NCBI RefSeq assembly: GCF_011386835.1 | Contig: NC_088800.1 | Coordinates: forward strand, 2,852,001 to 2,916,000 | Direction of reading: 5' to 3' | DNA length: 64,000 nt | From: Chrysemys picta bellii | Lineage: Eukaryota > Chordata > Testudines > Emydidae | Position numbers and translations under genes: made by a program | Notes under the pieces: generated by a model | The model's database searches: none | Told to the model about the DNA's origin: nothing | The model's input: the letters and a program-made list of their open reading frames with translations, nothing else | Shown: in pieces, positions 12,845-23,925 of the stretch | Position numbering within the stretch: position 1 is the first letter of the stretch | Layout: every line of letters starts with the position of its first letter

Positions 12845-13021
12845 ATACAATGGGCCTTGTGTGGTTGAACTGAAAAGAAAATACAAGAGAATTACAGAGC
12901 GTCCAAGAATTACAGAATTGTCCAAGAGCATCCAAAATGACGAGCGGATATTAGGCATCGAGTATGATTTTAGCAAGAAGCTGGCAGCACAATGAGTTTT
13001 GGAGGAAGAGCGGCTTGACAG
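12845..13021 (+). other. Exon-like unit in the intergenic region (177 bp, AG...GTGAGC)
   Basis: A TTTTTTCTTTTTAACCAG acceptor-like tract and a GACAG/GTGAGC donor-like site bracket 177 bp. One frame is open from the acceptor for about 50 codons (ending ILGIEYDFSKKLAAQ then TGA) and extends upstream to a TAA, without an ATG. An internal imperfect duplication of about 22 bp (GAATTACAGA...TCCAAGA) makes up part of it. It could be an exon of an unannotated noncoding transcript; not recognised as a protein. Confidence 0.2.
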
Positions 13022-16000
13022 GTGAGCACCTGTGTTTTCATGACGGTCCCTCTTGGCCATTTGAAACAACCATTGTTCTAGAGCAGGCCAACCCAGACTG
13101 ACATCCAAATGCACAAAGCCTACGGTACAGTGAGATGTACAGAATAATAGTGATAATAATGCCCAGCTCTTAGCTTTTTTCATCAGTGTATCTTAAAGCA
13201 GGAACGAAACAAACGGAACATACATGACATGGGAAAGCTAATGACAGGGGACAATGATCAGCAAGAGGCAGTGGTAGCAATCTGCAGCCCACCTGGTTTG
13301 ATAGCTCTTCAGCAGCGTTATACACACATCATGCCGACACCAGCAGACCCCCTTGCTCAGTCTGGCTAACTCTCACAATTTGATCCCGCTATTTGGGTGA
13401 TTTTCTGCTAGCCCCTACTCCAGGAGTCGTGTGAATACATGAGACTCTCAACTTTCATTTTAAAAACCCCAGTAAGTTTCTAGCCTTCATAATTAGGGAG
13501 AAAAGCTTGAAAACCCGACCCAGGTGTGTCCCAGGGGCTCAGGAACCAGAAGACAAATAAAACAAACCCAACATTTACAATTGTTAAAAACTCATGATTT
13601 GAAGCCCCCTTCGTGATTCTTTGAGGCCTGCCTCATGATCTTTGAATGTTTGGGGTGAGCGGTGCTTTATCCCACAGACTTGGGCCTTCCCAGAGAAAGG
13701 GTATGAGGCAATTGGTCCCACCCCAGTTTGACAATATATAACCCTTTTTTCTAAGGCCTCTGCTTAGGCAGCAGTCAGGGCACTGGGAGACTCAGGAGAT
13801 GCCTATGTAGCCCACATCCTTGGACTGCAGCATTTATCACTGTGAATAAGGGAAGGAATGGTTCTTGGTTTTATTTTGGAGGGCTCTGTCTGCCTGCAGA
13901 CCTGGCAGAGCTGAGCAGGGACACTCAGCTGGATGGGCCAGAATCACCCCAAAAATGGGTGTGGCACGGTCTAGGTGTTTGACAATACTTAGATTATTTC
14001 CATTGTGGGCAAGCAGCCTGCCAGGACACACCCAGTCACTCTGGGACCTGGAAGGGAGGAAGAGGAGTTTATAAATAGGAGGAGGAGGAGCCAGATTGAA
14101 GAACTCCATGGTGGAGCAGCGACAGGCCCAGAAAAGTCTGCTTAAGGGTTGTGTTCCAGGGACTTTGCCTGTTCTGTTGGATCTAAACCGCAGGTTCCTT
14201 CACCTCGCTGGAGAAGCAGACTACACTTTCTGCAAGCTGAGCAAATTGCAGACTGTTGTTGCAAAGACTTAAAGGAAGTTTGAAGGAGACAGCGGGATTA
14301 TCCCTTGTTTTTCACCTTTAAGGAGCTGGCATGACCTACAGAGGGTTTCACCCCATTCCTTAGGGATTGGGAAGGGGAAATCCACCCAGAGAAGAGCACT
14401 AGGGGATTGTACACATGTGTGCACGCATAATTATAGCTTGGACTAAACTTGTGACAGTAAGAAGTACTAACGCTTGGGGAGAGCACCCGGAAAGTGCTAT
14501 CTTCAAAGAGTTACATTGACAACACGCGCAATTGTTTTGTGGGTTTTAAGTACACTGTTATGTATTTATATACAGAGAGAGAGTTAGTAGATATTTTTCC
14601 TTGAGTGACTTTGTGTCACTGGGTCTCTCGGCCTGCACTCTGTAGAAGAGAGAGAGCTAGATCAAAGCCTTGAAAAGATTAAACTCTGTTCTGTATCCCA
14701 GCAGAGAGGAAAACTGAGGGACAGGAAAGAAGAAAGGCTTAGGCCTGATACTGGCCTACTGCATTTCCCAAGCCCGTAACACAGACATGTTGCTCTTCTT
14801 CATAAGCTTAATTACAATCTTGCCAAGTTTTTTTTTCATGGATTGTACTTCAGTGCATGAGAAGGGGAGCATGATGGGGTTCGGAAACTGGGCCCCCAGC
14901 AACTGGGATGTGGGCTAAACCTGAGTCTAGTCAGAGGGCCTTATTTTATACACGCACACGCCATATTCCTTCCCCTTCTCACTGCATACAGACCACTTCA
15001 CATCCCACTCCGAACAGCAGGGTTGTCCTTCTGCTCCCTTCAGAACTCCATTAACGAGGCTCCTACTCAACCATACAGCATCCCTGTGTTGCCGAGGGAC
15101 TTGCGACTCGCTGGCTCCACGGCACTTCCTGCCACTGATGGCCAAGGCAAGGCTTGAAGCCGGGTCTCACGTTTGGTAGCACTAACACGGCCACAGCACT
15201 GCCCAAGGCCATATCAATAGCAATCCCAGCACTGAGGGGTGACTGTCTTCTAGACACTGTGCCCTGTGGGAAGGTGTTCCCAATTATGTGTCGTTGACAG
15301 ACAGCGCTGAATGAGTTACCAAGCATTGGCTTTTTGCTTTCCCTAGTCAGTGTTTTACAGAGGAGTTTGCCTCCGGCATGTGTGTGAATCTGGAGAAGGA
15401 GGAATGTCTCTGCACTTAATTGCTGACATCTCCACGGTAATGATGTCCATGGGGACTGGCCTCAGTACCTCTGTTCAGGAAGCACAGACTTCTACCAAAT
15501 GAGCTGAAGGACCAAGTCCTTGAGCGTGGTGGCAGTTAACAGCCTCGAGACATAGTCTAGCCACTAGAGGGGGACAGAGAGACCGACCGTGCTAGTGTGG
15601 GTTCTGCTTTTATATGCAGCAATGGCTGAAATAAAGACAACCCGCCCCCCCCCACGCTGAGAGGGGTAGAACGAAGGGGAACACGCCCATCTCCACCAGG
15701 AAGAATGACCAAAGCTGTGCTGGAGCCCAATGGGCCTTCGCCATGAGGCTGTGTCCCAAGTCGATTCAGGGCAGGAGGGGAGAGGTAGTGTGTTTCAAAT
15801 GGGCACCCAAGTGAAGGAGCGTCAGGGGAGCCGGGAGTCCCTGAACGGGTGCAGAGCAGGGCTGGGTGTGCCCAAGAACTTGGCAAGAGGGAGCACGTGG
15901 AGAAATACTCTGAATTTAGCTGGGTGTGTACGTACGTGTGTGAAGTGCTGGACTGGGCACTGAAGGACCCTATCTCCCTGCTGTATAGGTACAGCACGGC

Positions 16001-19000
16001 AGTGACAGCACAAGCCTCTGTCACCCTGCCTGTGCGAGAGGCTAGCTAATTCCCCATGGCCCTTGGGGCCATAAAAGGTGCCAGTCCTGATGTGCCACAG
16101 GCCAGTTTGTACTGCCGGGTAGATACATCAACTGGGAACTTGAGGCCCCCAAATTCATTAGGCCCCCTCCTGCTCTTACTTATGCCTCTGTAAATCAAGG
16201 TAATGCCACTGACTTTATCTGAGTTCTTCCGGACTTACACTGAGCTAACGGGGAGCAAAGCCTTGCCCATTGCATGTCTCTTCGTGAAGGGTCTACTCAG
16301 GTGATCAACGCTGGGGGCATGCTTTGCTGGATTGGGGCCTTGGCTCTGTCTGAGATGAGCTCAGGTGCCAGAGTTCAGATCTGGACATGAATCTGGGTCA
16401 GAACCTCCCCTGGGTTCTGGGATAAGGGAGTGGGGCGGAGGTGGGGGGGGTTGGGGTTTGGTTTGGGCTCCGGCTATAAGACTGCAGCTCTACAACCAAC
16501 AGGAAAGCATGTATTTAAGAAAAAGCCCTTTAAGCTGCAGAAAACTATGAAAGTGGTCTAAGGATAAAACATTTATGAGAATAACTAAAAGAAATATGGG
16601 CCAGGGAGTCAGAATTACAGGAGGTGATTTAAACGTGCACAGGGATCTTTTTATAGCAGGCCACTCTCAAAGGCCTCCAAAATCTGGAAGAAAGTGTTTT
16701 TGTTGCCAGGAATATAAGCATGAACTCAAAAAGCTTGGTACATTCTCCAGGCCCACAACGGTTCATGAGAGTTGGGGAACCTCCAAATTCACATGCTGAA
16801 GCTTTGTATGGTTTTCCTGGGACAGGATTATATTTCCTGAAAATTAAAATGGAAAGCCATTGTTCAAAAGACTGTTCTAGGGGGGAATAACCTCATTTCA
16901 GAGTTTATGAAGCCAGTGTATGGTTTGGTTCTTGCTGGTTTTGCAAGGACTGTCAATACTCCTTTTTCGCTCTTTCTTGTGTGATTATTCATTTCACCAC
17001 TAGAGCTGGGCCCAAACCAAAACCCCAGAGCCAAAAACCTTTGAATGTTAAGAAAATGTGGATCCTGATCTGGATCTCAGTCTACATTTTGCAAGTGTGT
17101 GTCACAGCATAACATGAGGGCAGAGCACACTCTGCTCCTCCATGCTCCAGTAATAATTAGCCAAGAACACTCTCCTCCTCATCAGGATGCCATTAGTCAA
17201 GGAACCCACCAGCAGGTGGCCAAGCCAACAGCATTGGCCCTTGCGCCAGCAGAAACCGATGGCTCAGCACTTGACAAGATTGGGTAAGGAGGACATGTTG
17301 TTTTTCAGCTCCTGCGAGGAGGTCTGAAGCAATGGAGGTGAGCAGGAAAAGCAGGGGGGCCAGTGCCATTTCCGGCTAACCCCTTGTTTCACGCTTCCAT
17401 CACCTCCTTTCTTTCCCCGGGCCCCACTTCTGTGTCAAATATTTTTCATTCGACAGAGGCTGTAAACAAGACCCATCCTTCTCTTTCTGGAGTCTGTGAC
17501 CGGAGAGAACTTTTGGTCTCTCAGCTGAGCAGTACAAGGTGTTCCAGTGATTATTACCTTTAAATAATGTGGCTTAACAATTAACAGCTTGTTTGAAGAA
17601 CATTTGCATTTTCCCTGCTGCTAAACAAGAGAGACTTTAATCTCCAGGCAGCAGCTCTTGTTGGAACCAGCTACCAAAACCCTGGGCCGCACAGGTGAAT
17701 GCAGGATGTTTTGCATACCTCATTGATCTTGCTTTGTAGGTTTAATCATCAATGAGCATGGCATCACCAAGAACTACTTTAATCTGCTCTGGGTACATCT
17801 GTATTTACATATTCCCCTTCAGAAAAGGGAAAATCTTCTTTGTAAAAGAGAAGAGCCAAGGTCCCTCCAGGTCCGCAGGACCCGTACCTGTGCAATCCAC
17901 TCTTGGCACAGGTGGGAACGGGGCTGTTCAGTTTCTGCGCTCATTGATTGCTTGGCCTCCTTTGAACACACACACACACACACAGAGTCAATTATCTCTA
18001 ATGACGTGGGGTGTCTTTTGAGCCAGAATACTTTGAACCTAAAAGAGAATTTGAGCCATTTCAAGGTGAGGAGCAGCAAGCCGGCTAAAGCCCATTAAAA
18101 GTTTATATTCTGAAACTATTAAAGAAATGCCTTTTAACAATTTAATATAATAGTCAGTGTAGAAATGAGTTCTCTCAGATGTCAAAAATCCAATCCAATA
18201 AATTATTGGTCTGACAACCAATTTCCACAGACGTATCATCAGGGAATGATTTTCGGAGACAGCCTGAGACGTCAATAATAATGGAGCCAAAAGAGACCTC
18301 GGTGTGGGTCATTATTGCTTTTACCTGTGGTAATGAAGGAACTGAGCTGCGTTGTGTGCTGACGGAGGCCTGGGATGCAGCTAAGGCAGCATTTTGATCT
18401 CCTGCGTTCTCCTAGTTAGTCATTCTGTTTGATGGGGCCTTGTAACGTTCCTGCTTTCAGCACCTTTCTCGCTCGTCTTGAAGAGATGTGGGAACTGATG
18501 TTTCAGCAGATGCTGGCGGCTGCAGCATATTTAGAGGCATAATGCTAGGGTAATATTCCTATTTATTTCAAGGACACTAGTGACCTTTTACAGATAACGC
18601 AGATAAATGCTAGACCCAAGCTGCATCATTCTCGCTTAAACCAAGAAATAGAAGCATTAATCATCTAACCAGTCATTTATCATGGTTTGGGAGCATTAAT
18701 TTGATGGTATGTCATTTTCCATTTGGTTTGTGTGTTGTGGAGGTTGCATTCCAAGCACCGTCAATTAAATGTAACTAATGATTCAGAGCTATTTTTAGGA
18801 ATGATCAGCCCTTTAAAAAAAAAAAAAGATACTAACATACATAAAAGGTTACAGTAATTGACGTGATTGTTAAAATGCTCACCTCTGCCACCTATTTAAA
18901 CTATACTCCACGAGGAGAGAGGGCTGGCAAGATGCCTGCTGTGGTGTAGACAGCCTGAATGCACAGGCATTGTTGCTTTGGTTAAAAAGACATTTTTAAG

Positions 19001-19309
19001 GCCTGCACAAGTGATCTGCTGTTTCCAAAATGTATTGTGGAAAAACTCATTCCAGGCTCCCAAGTAAGTCGATGATTTCCTGGGAGAGAGGATGGCAGAA
19101 GCTCCCAGCCAATATCCAAAAAGTAAATAAGCCTCCCAAGGCCCTGGAACCATTTAAGAGATTCAGCCCTACGGGCTGAAGTGGGACTTAAGTGGTTCCT
19201 GGCCCTTGTACCAGACCAGCTGCGTGAGGGTGAATTTCTGCCCAATAACATACAGTGAACAGGAAGAAAATCTGGTCTAGCCAGTCTATATGTGGGAGTT
19301 TAGGTAGAG
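13022..19309. other. Intergenic, with AT-rich blocks that may be conserved noncoding DNA
   Basis: Few recognisable repeats. 17550-17670 (with TTTAAATAATG, AACAATTAACAG, GCATTTTCC) and 18540-18800 (with AGCATTAATTTGATGG, GTCAATTAAATG, CTAATGATTCAG) are complex AT-rich stretches rich in homeodomain- and SOX-like sites, the sort of sequence found in developmental enhancers. Conservation is untested. Confidence 0.4.
17967..17986 (+). repeat. (AC)n microsatellite
   Basis: About nine AC dinucleotides. Other short tracts: (TG)n at 58613-58632, (GGT)n at 21883-21900, (GT)/(GC)n at 36040-36054. Confidence 0.85.
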
Positions 19310-19535
19310 AACAGAAAATTAACGGGCCACTTCACCTTGAATGGTCTCTTAGATAGAATATGGGCTAACTACTTAGAATAAACTGTCTCTTCCCCCTTGT
19401 ATTTATCTGTGACGCTCTGAGTACCTTTCCCAGACCTTCAGAAGAGCCCCTGTGCAGCTTGAAAGCTTGTCTCTCTCCCCAACAGAAGTTGGCCCAATAA
19501 CAGATATTAGCTTGCCCAGCTTGTCTCTCCAGGAC
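19310..19535 (-). repeat. Dispersed turtle repeat (GTCCCAGGATATTAG family), minus strand
   Basis: Reads TTAACGGGCCACTTCACCTT, GAATGGTCTC, GAGTACCTTTCCCAGACCTT, then GAAAGCTTGTCTCTCTCCCC and GAAGTTGGCCCAATAACAGA. This is the reverse complement of the family at 36066-36208 and 41081-41282, and retains the distal part those copies lack. Confidence 0.75.
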
Positions 19536-19825
19536 AGTTGGCCTTCAGGCCAAAAATCCTTCGCACTCCTAGCCACCATTTTTGAGGCTAATTGAGGTGC
19601 AAACATAACTATTGCTTTTTGAGCCGTAGGCTGTCCTGGACTATCTGGTGCAGAGAGGATAGACACATGGGTCAAAATCGGGGGCCAAAGCACCTGAGAA
19701 GAGCAATGGCCTTCTCCCCAAATGCTGAGGCACCTGTTTTCTGCAGCTGGAGGCTCGGCAGGTGTCTCAGTTGCTTAGTTCTAGCACCAATACTGGAACA
19801 TATTAGGTTCCACACGTTATGTCAA

Positions 19826-20015
19826 GAAGGCCAGTCCAGTGGTTATAGTACCACTTGGGAGACCCCGGTTCAAGTCCCTGCTACACCACAGACTCTTCGC
19901 AAGTCACTTAGCATCTCTGTGCCTCCGTTTCCTTCTCTGGGGATGATAAACACTGCTCTAACTCACAGGGGTATTGTGAGGCTAAATGCATTAAAGACTG
20001 TGAGGTGCCCAGATG
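19826..20015 (+). mobile_element. MIR-type SINE
   Basis: Head with CAGTGGTTATAGTACCACTT and B-box-like GGTTCAAGTCC, then CAAGTCACTTAGCATCTCTG, TGCCTCCGTTTCC and GGTATTGTGAGGCTAAATGC. It is followed directly by a turtle SINE-like repeat and then a MITE. A 217-codon frame across these repeats (19592-20245) has no coding meaning. Confidence 0.85.
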
Positions 20016-20037
20016 TGCAGCAATGTGGCCATGTCAA

Positions 20038-20230
20038 GGCCGGCTCTACCATTTTTGCCGCCCCCCGCCCAAAAAAAATAGCCGCTCAGATTGCCGCCAC
20101 CCGAACTGCCAAAGCAAAAAAAAAAAAAGCCGCCCGGACTGTGCCGTCCCAAGAATGGAGGAAATGCCGCCCCTTAGCATGTGCCGCCCCAGGCACGTGC
20201 TTCCTCCGCTGGTGCCTGGAGCCAGCCCTG
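20038..20230 (-). mobile_element. Turtle SINE-like repeat with A-rich internal tracts
   Basis: A GCCGCC-rich repeat bounded by near inverted ends GGCCGGCTC and GAGCCAGCCC, with internal A-tracts. This family is dispersed in turtle genomes. It lies directly between a MIR (19826-20015) and a TIR-type MITE (20244-20428), forming a repeat stack. Confidence 0.6.
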
Positions 20231-20243
20231 GTCCATGTGCCTT

Positions 20244-20428
20244 AGGCTTCATCTACACTGCAGACCGCACAGCTGTGCCGCTGTCAGGTCTCCTGTGTAG
20301 CTGCTCTTTGCTGGCGGGAGAGCCTCTGTCGGTGAAACTTATGTCAATCTGGGGGGGAAGGGTTGTTTTTCACACCTCTGACCAACAAAAGTTTTACGGA
20401 CAAAAGTGCTAGCGTAGCTATAGCCTTA
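20244..20428 (-). mobile_element. MITE of the CTACACTGCAGAC family
   Basis: Resembles the element at 37308-37535 in reverse: it begins TTAGGCTTCATCTACACTGC, has TTTTTCACACC in the centre and ends GCTAGCGTAGCTATAGCC. Diverged. Confidence 0.6.
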
Positions 20429-20429
20429 G

Positions 20430-22259
20430 ATAGAGGAATCCCAGCTGGACTCCTCTTTTTCAAACGTGTCAGTGCGTGCACGGCTGCACCTCAGGCTAGT
20501 GATTAGGGAATGGGGGTTCTGTGCCTTGCTCACCTGACCTGCCCAGCTTCTGTAAAGAGCTCTTCCATTGCTGGATGAAAAAGCGCTCCAATGCTAGGTT
20601 TTATTAACAGCACCATCAGGCAACCTGGAGAGCCACACCTTGCCACTGCATGTCACATCTAGCCTGCAACATCCTTATCTTCCCCAGCCTGGGACGGCTG
20701 CTGCGTAGAGGCGCCCCGCTGGGTCAGACTGCACAGTGATGCAGACAAGCATTCGTTAGGCACTAGGTGGAGATGACCAAACCCGTATTCGGTGGTGACC
20801 TGGACCACAGCAAAGCTAAGGCTGGACATCAACTTGAACTGTCAGCATCAATGGGAACAGCCTCCCTGCTGTGGGCTTCAGTCAGAAGTTCGCCATCATC
20901 TGAGCAGGGAAAAGGGAGCGCCCTCCCGTGGAAGTGGAGGTAAGTTACATACATGTCTCCTGGCTGCGCTTGGAAACACCCAGAGTGCTCCCTGGAGAGG
21001 CCCCTTGGAACGGGTCCAAGCTAGTGACAGGAGATGCAACCACAGGCATTTCAGAGCGGGAGATGATTTCATGAGGATTCAGCTAGTGCGGTGTTAGTGG
21101 TTTGGTCAGGGCCATCTCACAGGTTCCTCGCCAGGCTCTTCATTCCTTGTTGGCCCCAAAGCCCTTGGGGGCCCTAAGCACTAAGACGTTCAGGTTGGCC
21201 CCTGCCTGCCTGTGCCCTAAGTGAAATTTGTAACCAACATTTTCTGGTTTTAAACTCTTTCCTAGAGAAGACAGAAGGGCAGTCCGCTTTGGGGACCTGG
21301 CTAATCATTGGGCGTATGTCCCCAGGGCACTGGCTAATGGACAGGATTTGGGGGTGGCAGGAGGCTGCTGGAAAGAGGACGAGTAGGCGCTCCGGGGTGG
21401 ACCACGTTCTATGTTGCCTCGCCCCTGCTCAGAACCACCCTCCTGCCCTGGCTGCGTCCCAGATTAAACGTACGTGCTGCCAACTCCTCCTGAGGGCTCC
21501 CTTAGGCTGGCAGTGAAGGGAGAAAGAGGACAGATCCGGTGAAGTGGAAAGAAACCCACGTGCAGCCCCGAGTGGCTTGTGTAGGGCTGCAGGAATGGTG
21601 GCTGAGATGAGTGGGCAATCGGCAGTCTGCAGACGGGGAGGAGACCCCTCAGGTAAGCGAGGCGTGGACCCCTCAGGCAAGCGAGGCGTGGACCCCTCAG
21701 GCAAGCGAGGCGTGAGCCTTAGTGAAAGCCATTGGACTCATCCAGCCTGTTCTAAGGGCTTGTCTACGTGGGGTAATTGACCAGAATAGCTATTGAGAAA
21801 TAAGCTCTTCCACAATAACTATTCCGGTTCATTTCCCTGTGTGGATGAGCCTGTAGCCTTAATTCACATTGCGGGCTGACGTGGTGGTGGTGGTGGTGGG
21901 GTTGGTTTGTTTTTTAAGCAAAGCAACTTTGGATTAAAAGAACTGCACATGCTCACACATGTCTGGCACACCAGCTTCTGGCTTGTGCTCAGTAAATGTG
22001 GGTGACTTGATTTCTTTAACTAGACAGAAAGAGAGAAACTCACTCTTGTGTTGGGACATTGTATGCCAGGTCTGGCCCCTTGCAGTTGGGCGTGGCTGAC
22101 ATGAAAATCCCTGTGAACTGGGACTTGTCATGGGAACCCTGAACTGGAGGCTTATCTTCAAAATTAGGTGAAGAGTGTGGGCCAAGCCTCTGAATTTGTT
22201 CAGAGAAGTAAGAAGCGGTTGTTTCCAGTCATCACTGGGCTGTACACCCATTCAAAGAC
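20430..22259. other. Intergenic, no gene seen
   Basis: Contains the 24-bp tandem repeat at 21643-21714 and a possible MITE remnant at 21755-21860 (GGCTTGTCTACGTGGGGTAA). No exon recognised. Confidence 0.5.
21643..21714 (+). repeat. 24-bp tandem repeat, 3 copies
   Basis: Three head-to-tail copies of GACCCCTCAGGCAAGCGAGG plus CGTG, differing by one T/C in the first. In one frame each unit reads as an 8-residue DPSGKRGV repeat. No other sign of a gene is present. Confidence 0.9.
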
Positions 22260-22382
22260 ATCCTTCTTTGAAGAGGGGGTGCCTCAGGGTGGAGGGGGGG
22301 CGGGGAGCTGCCGCAGGGCTTGGGGGAAGGGAGGTGCAAGGTGGAAGTTTCGCCTAGGGCGCGAAACTTCCTTGCACCGGCC
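22260..22382 (+). repeat. Turtle repeat ending in GGCCCTGG with internal palindrome
   Basis: G-rich repeat with 11-bp inverted arms GGAAGTTTCGC (22343-22353) and GCGAAACTTCC (22361-22371) and a GCACCGGCCCTGG end, like the ends of the element at 20038-20230. It abuts a CR1 tail. Confidence 0.5.
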
Positions 22383-22384
22383 CT

Positions 22385-22465
22385 GGCTGGCATTGGCCAC
22401 TGTTGGAAGACAGGATACTAGGCTAGATGGATGTGTGGTCTGACCCAGTCTGGCCATTCTTATGT
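22385..22465 (+). mobile_element. CR1 3' tail fragment
   Basis: Very short CR1 3' end: GGATACTAGGCTAGATGGAT, then GTCTGACCCAGTCTGGCCAT and TCTTATGTTC. It abuts another repeat ending GGCCCTGG (22260-22382). Confidence 0.8.
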
Positions 22466-23265
22466 TCAGACCTAAACCTGCCCATCTCTGATGGTCACTA
22501 GTTTGCTTGGGCACAGGATGATCAGATACATTCCACAGCACTGACTGTTTAAATCCCATGTTCGGGGGCCTTCCTGGTCATGTATTGTAAAGGCTTCAGC
22601 TGGTTCAAACTTCCACAATAACGCTGCTGCTGTTCACAAAACCACAATGTCATATCTCGCCCCTGCTCCGGGCAATGGATTGGCTCCCTATAAAGGGTTA
22701 AACTGATTTTAAAACTTCCCGGTGAACATATAAAGCCCTCATGATCCAGTGACCCCAAGTATTTGCTTGATCTTTTGTTGCCACGCATTCTTCCGAGCAC
22801 AAACACCTCAACACACATGCATCATTCTTCTCAGGAAAGCTTGCTTGTTGTCTTCAGTTATAAACTAAAGTTGACAAGTGTCAGACCTCTTGCCAAATGT
22901 ACAGGGAGACTGTGGCATTCTCTCACGAGTGGTGGTCAAACAGTCAAGTCTATTCATTTTTTTAAAAGCAAACTGACAACATTCTCCTTGTCTCAGGCTT
23001 AAATTAAGTCCCTGCGTGTCTGATATGAAAGCGTTTCATACAGTTTGCTGGGCTGTAGAGCGTCAACTGGGTCTTTATTTGGAACCCTTACATCAGCGAT
23101 TGCATTGAAGTCTGGGCAGGGTATTAAATGCAAAAGGCGAAAGGACAATGAGTTCCCTCTGGTTAAAAATGTTCACAGATCCAAGTCGATTAATGTTGGC
23201 AAAGTCCTTTGAGATTCTTATTTGAATTGCTCATGAATTAGGCCCCTGTGAGGCAGATGAATGTG

Positions 23266-23925
23266 ATGATCAATGGTCCCTCTAGCCCAGTAGCCTGTCT
23301 TTGACAGTGACCAGTACCCGTCTTCCCCTTCTGGCAGTCAGAGAATTAGGGTCACCCCAAGCAGGCGGTTACATCCCTGACCACCTTGGCTAATAGCTAT
23401 TGAGGAACCCATCCTCCAGGAACGTATCTAATTCTTTTTCCAACCCAGTTATACTTTGGGCCATCACAACATCCGCTGGCAATGAGTCCCATAGGTTAAT
23501 TGTGTGTTGTGTGAATAAGCGTTTCCTCTAGTTTGTATTAAAGCTGCTGCCCCATTACTTTTGTGGGGTGAATCCCTGGTTTTTGTATTGTGGGAAAGGG
23601 TAAATAAGACTTCCCTAGTCACTTTCCCCACACCGGTCATGATTTTATAGCCCTCTATCATATCCTCCCTTAATCGTCTCTTTTCTAAACTGACCAGCTC
23701 TAATTTTTTTAGTCTCTCCTTGTACGGAAGTTGTTCCATTCCCTTGAGCATCTTTGTTGCCCTTCTCTGAACCTCTTCCAGTTCCACTATATCCTTTCTG
23801 AGACGGGGCGACCAGAACCGCACGCAGTACACAAGCTGTGGGCGCACTCTGGATGCATATAGTTGAATTATGATATTTTCTGTCTTCTTTTCTATCCCTT
23901 TCCTAAGACCTCCTAACATTCCATC
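23266..23925 (-). mobile_element. CR1 LINE, 5'-truncated, 3' ORF2 end
   Basis: Reading on the minus strand, the element retains the C-terminal part of CR1 ORF2: a 151-codon frame (23464-23919) with the CR1 signatures YCVRFWSPRLRKDIVELEEV and RRATKMLKGMEQLPYKERLK, then LEKRRLREDMIEGYKI. The 3' UTR (23266-23463) ends in the CR1 tail, seen on the + strand as TGGTCCCTCTAGCCCAGTAG. Most of the 5' part (endonuclease and reverse transcriptase) is missing, as usual for CR1. The undisrupted remnant frame suggests a relatively recent copy. Confidence 0.9.

Noticed and set aside
12815..13183. 122-codon minus-strand frame starting with a hydrophobic, signal-like segment (WALLSLLFCTSH)
   Set aside because: Overlaps the plus-strand exon-like unit, ends in a Lys run from the pyrimidine tract and matches no family I know.
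19592..20245. 217-codon frame
   Set aside because: Runs through a MIR SINE and a turtle SINE-like repeat; Lys/Ala runs come from A-tracts.
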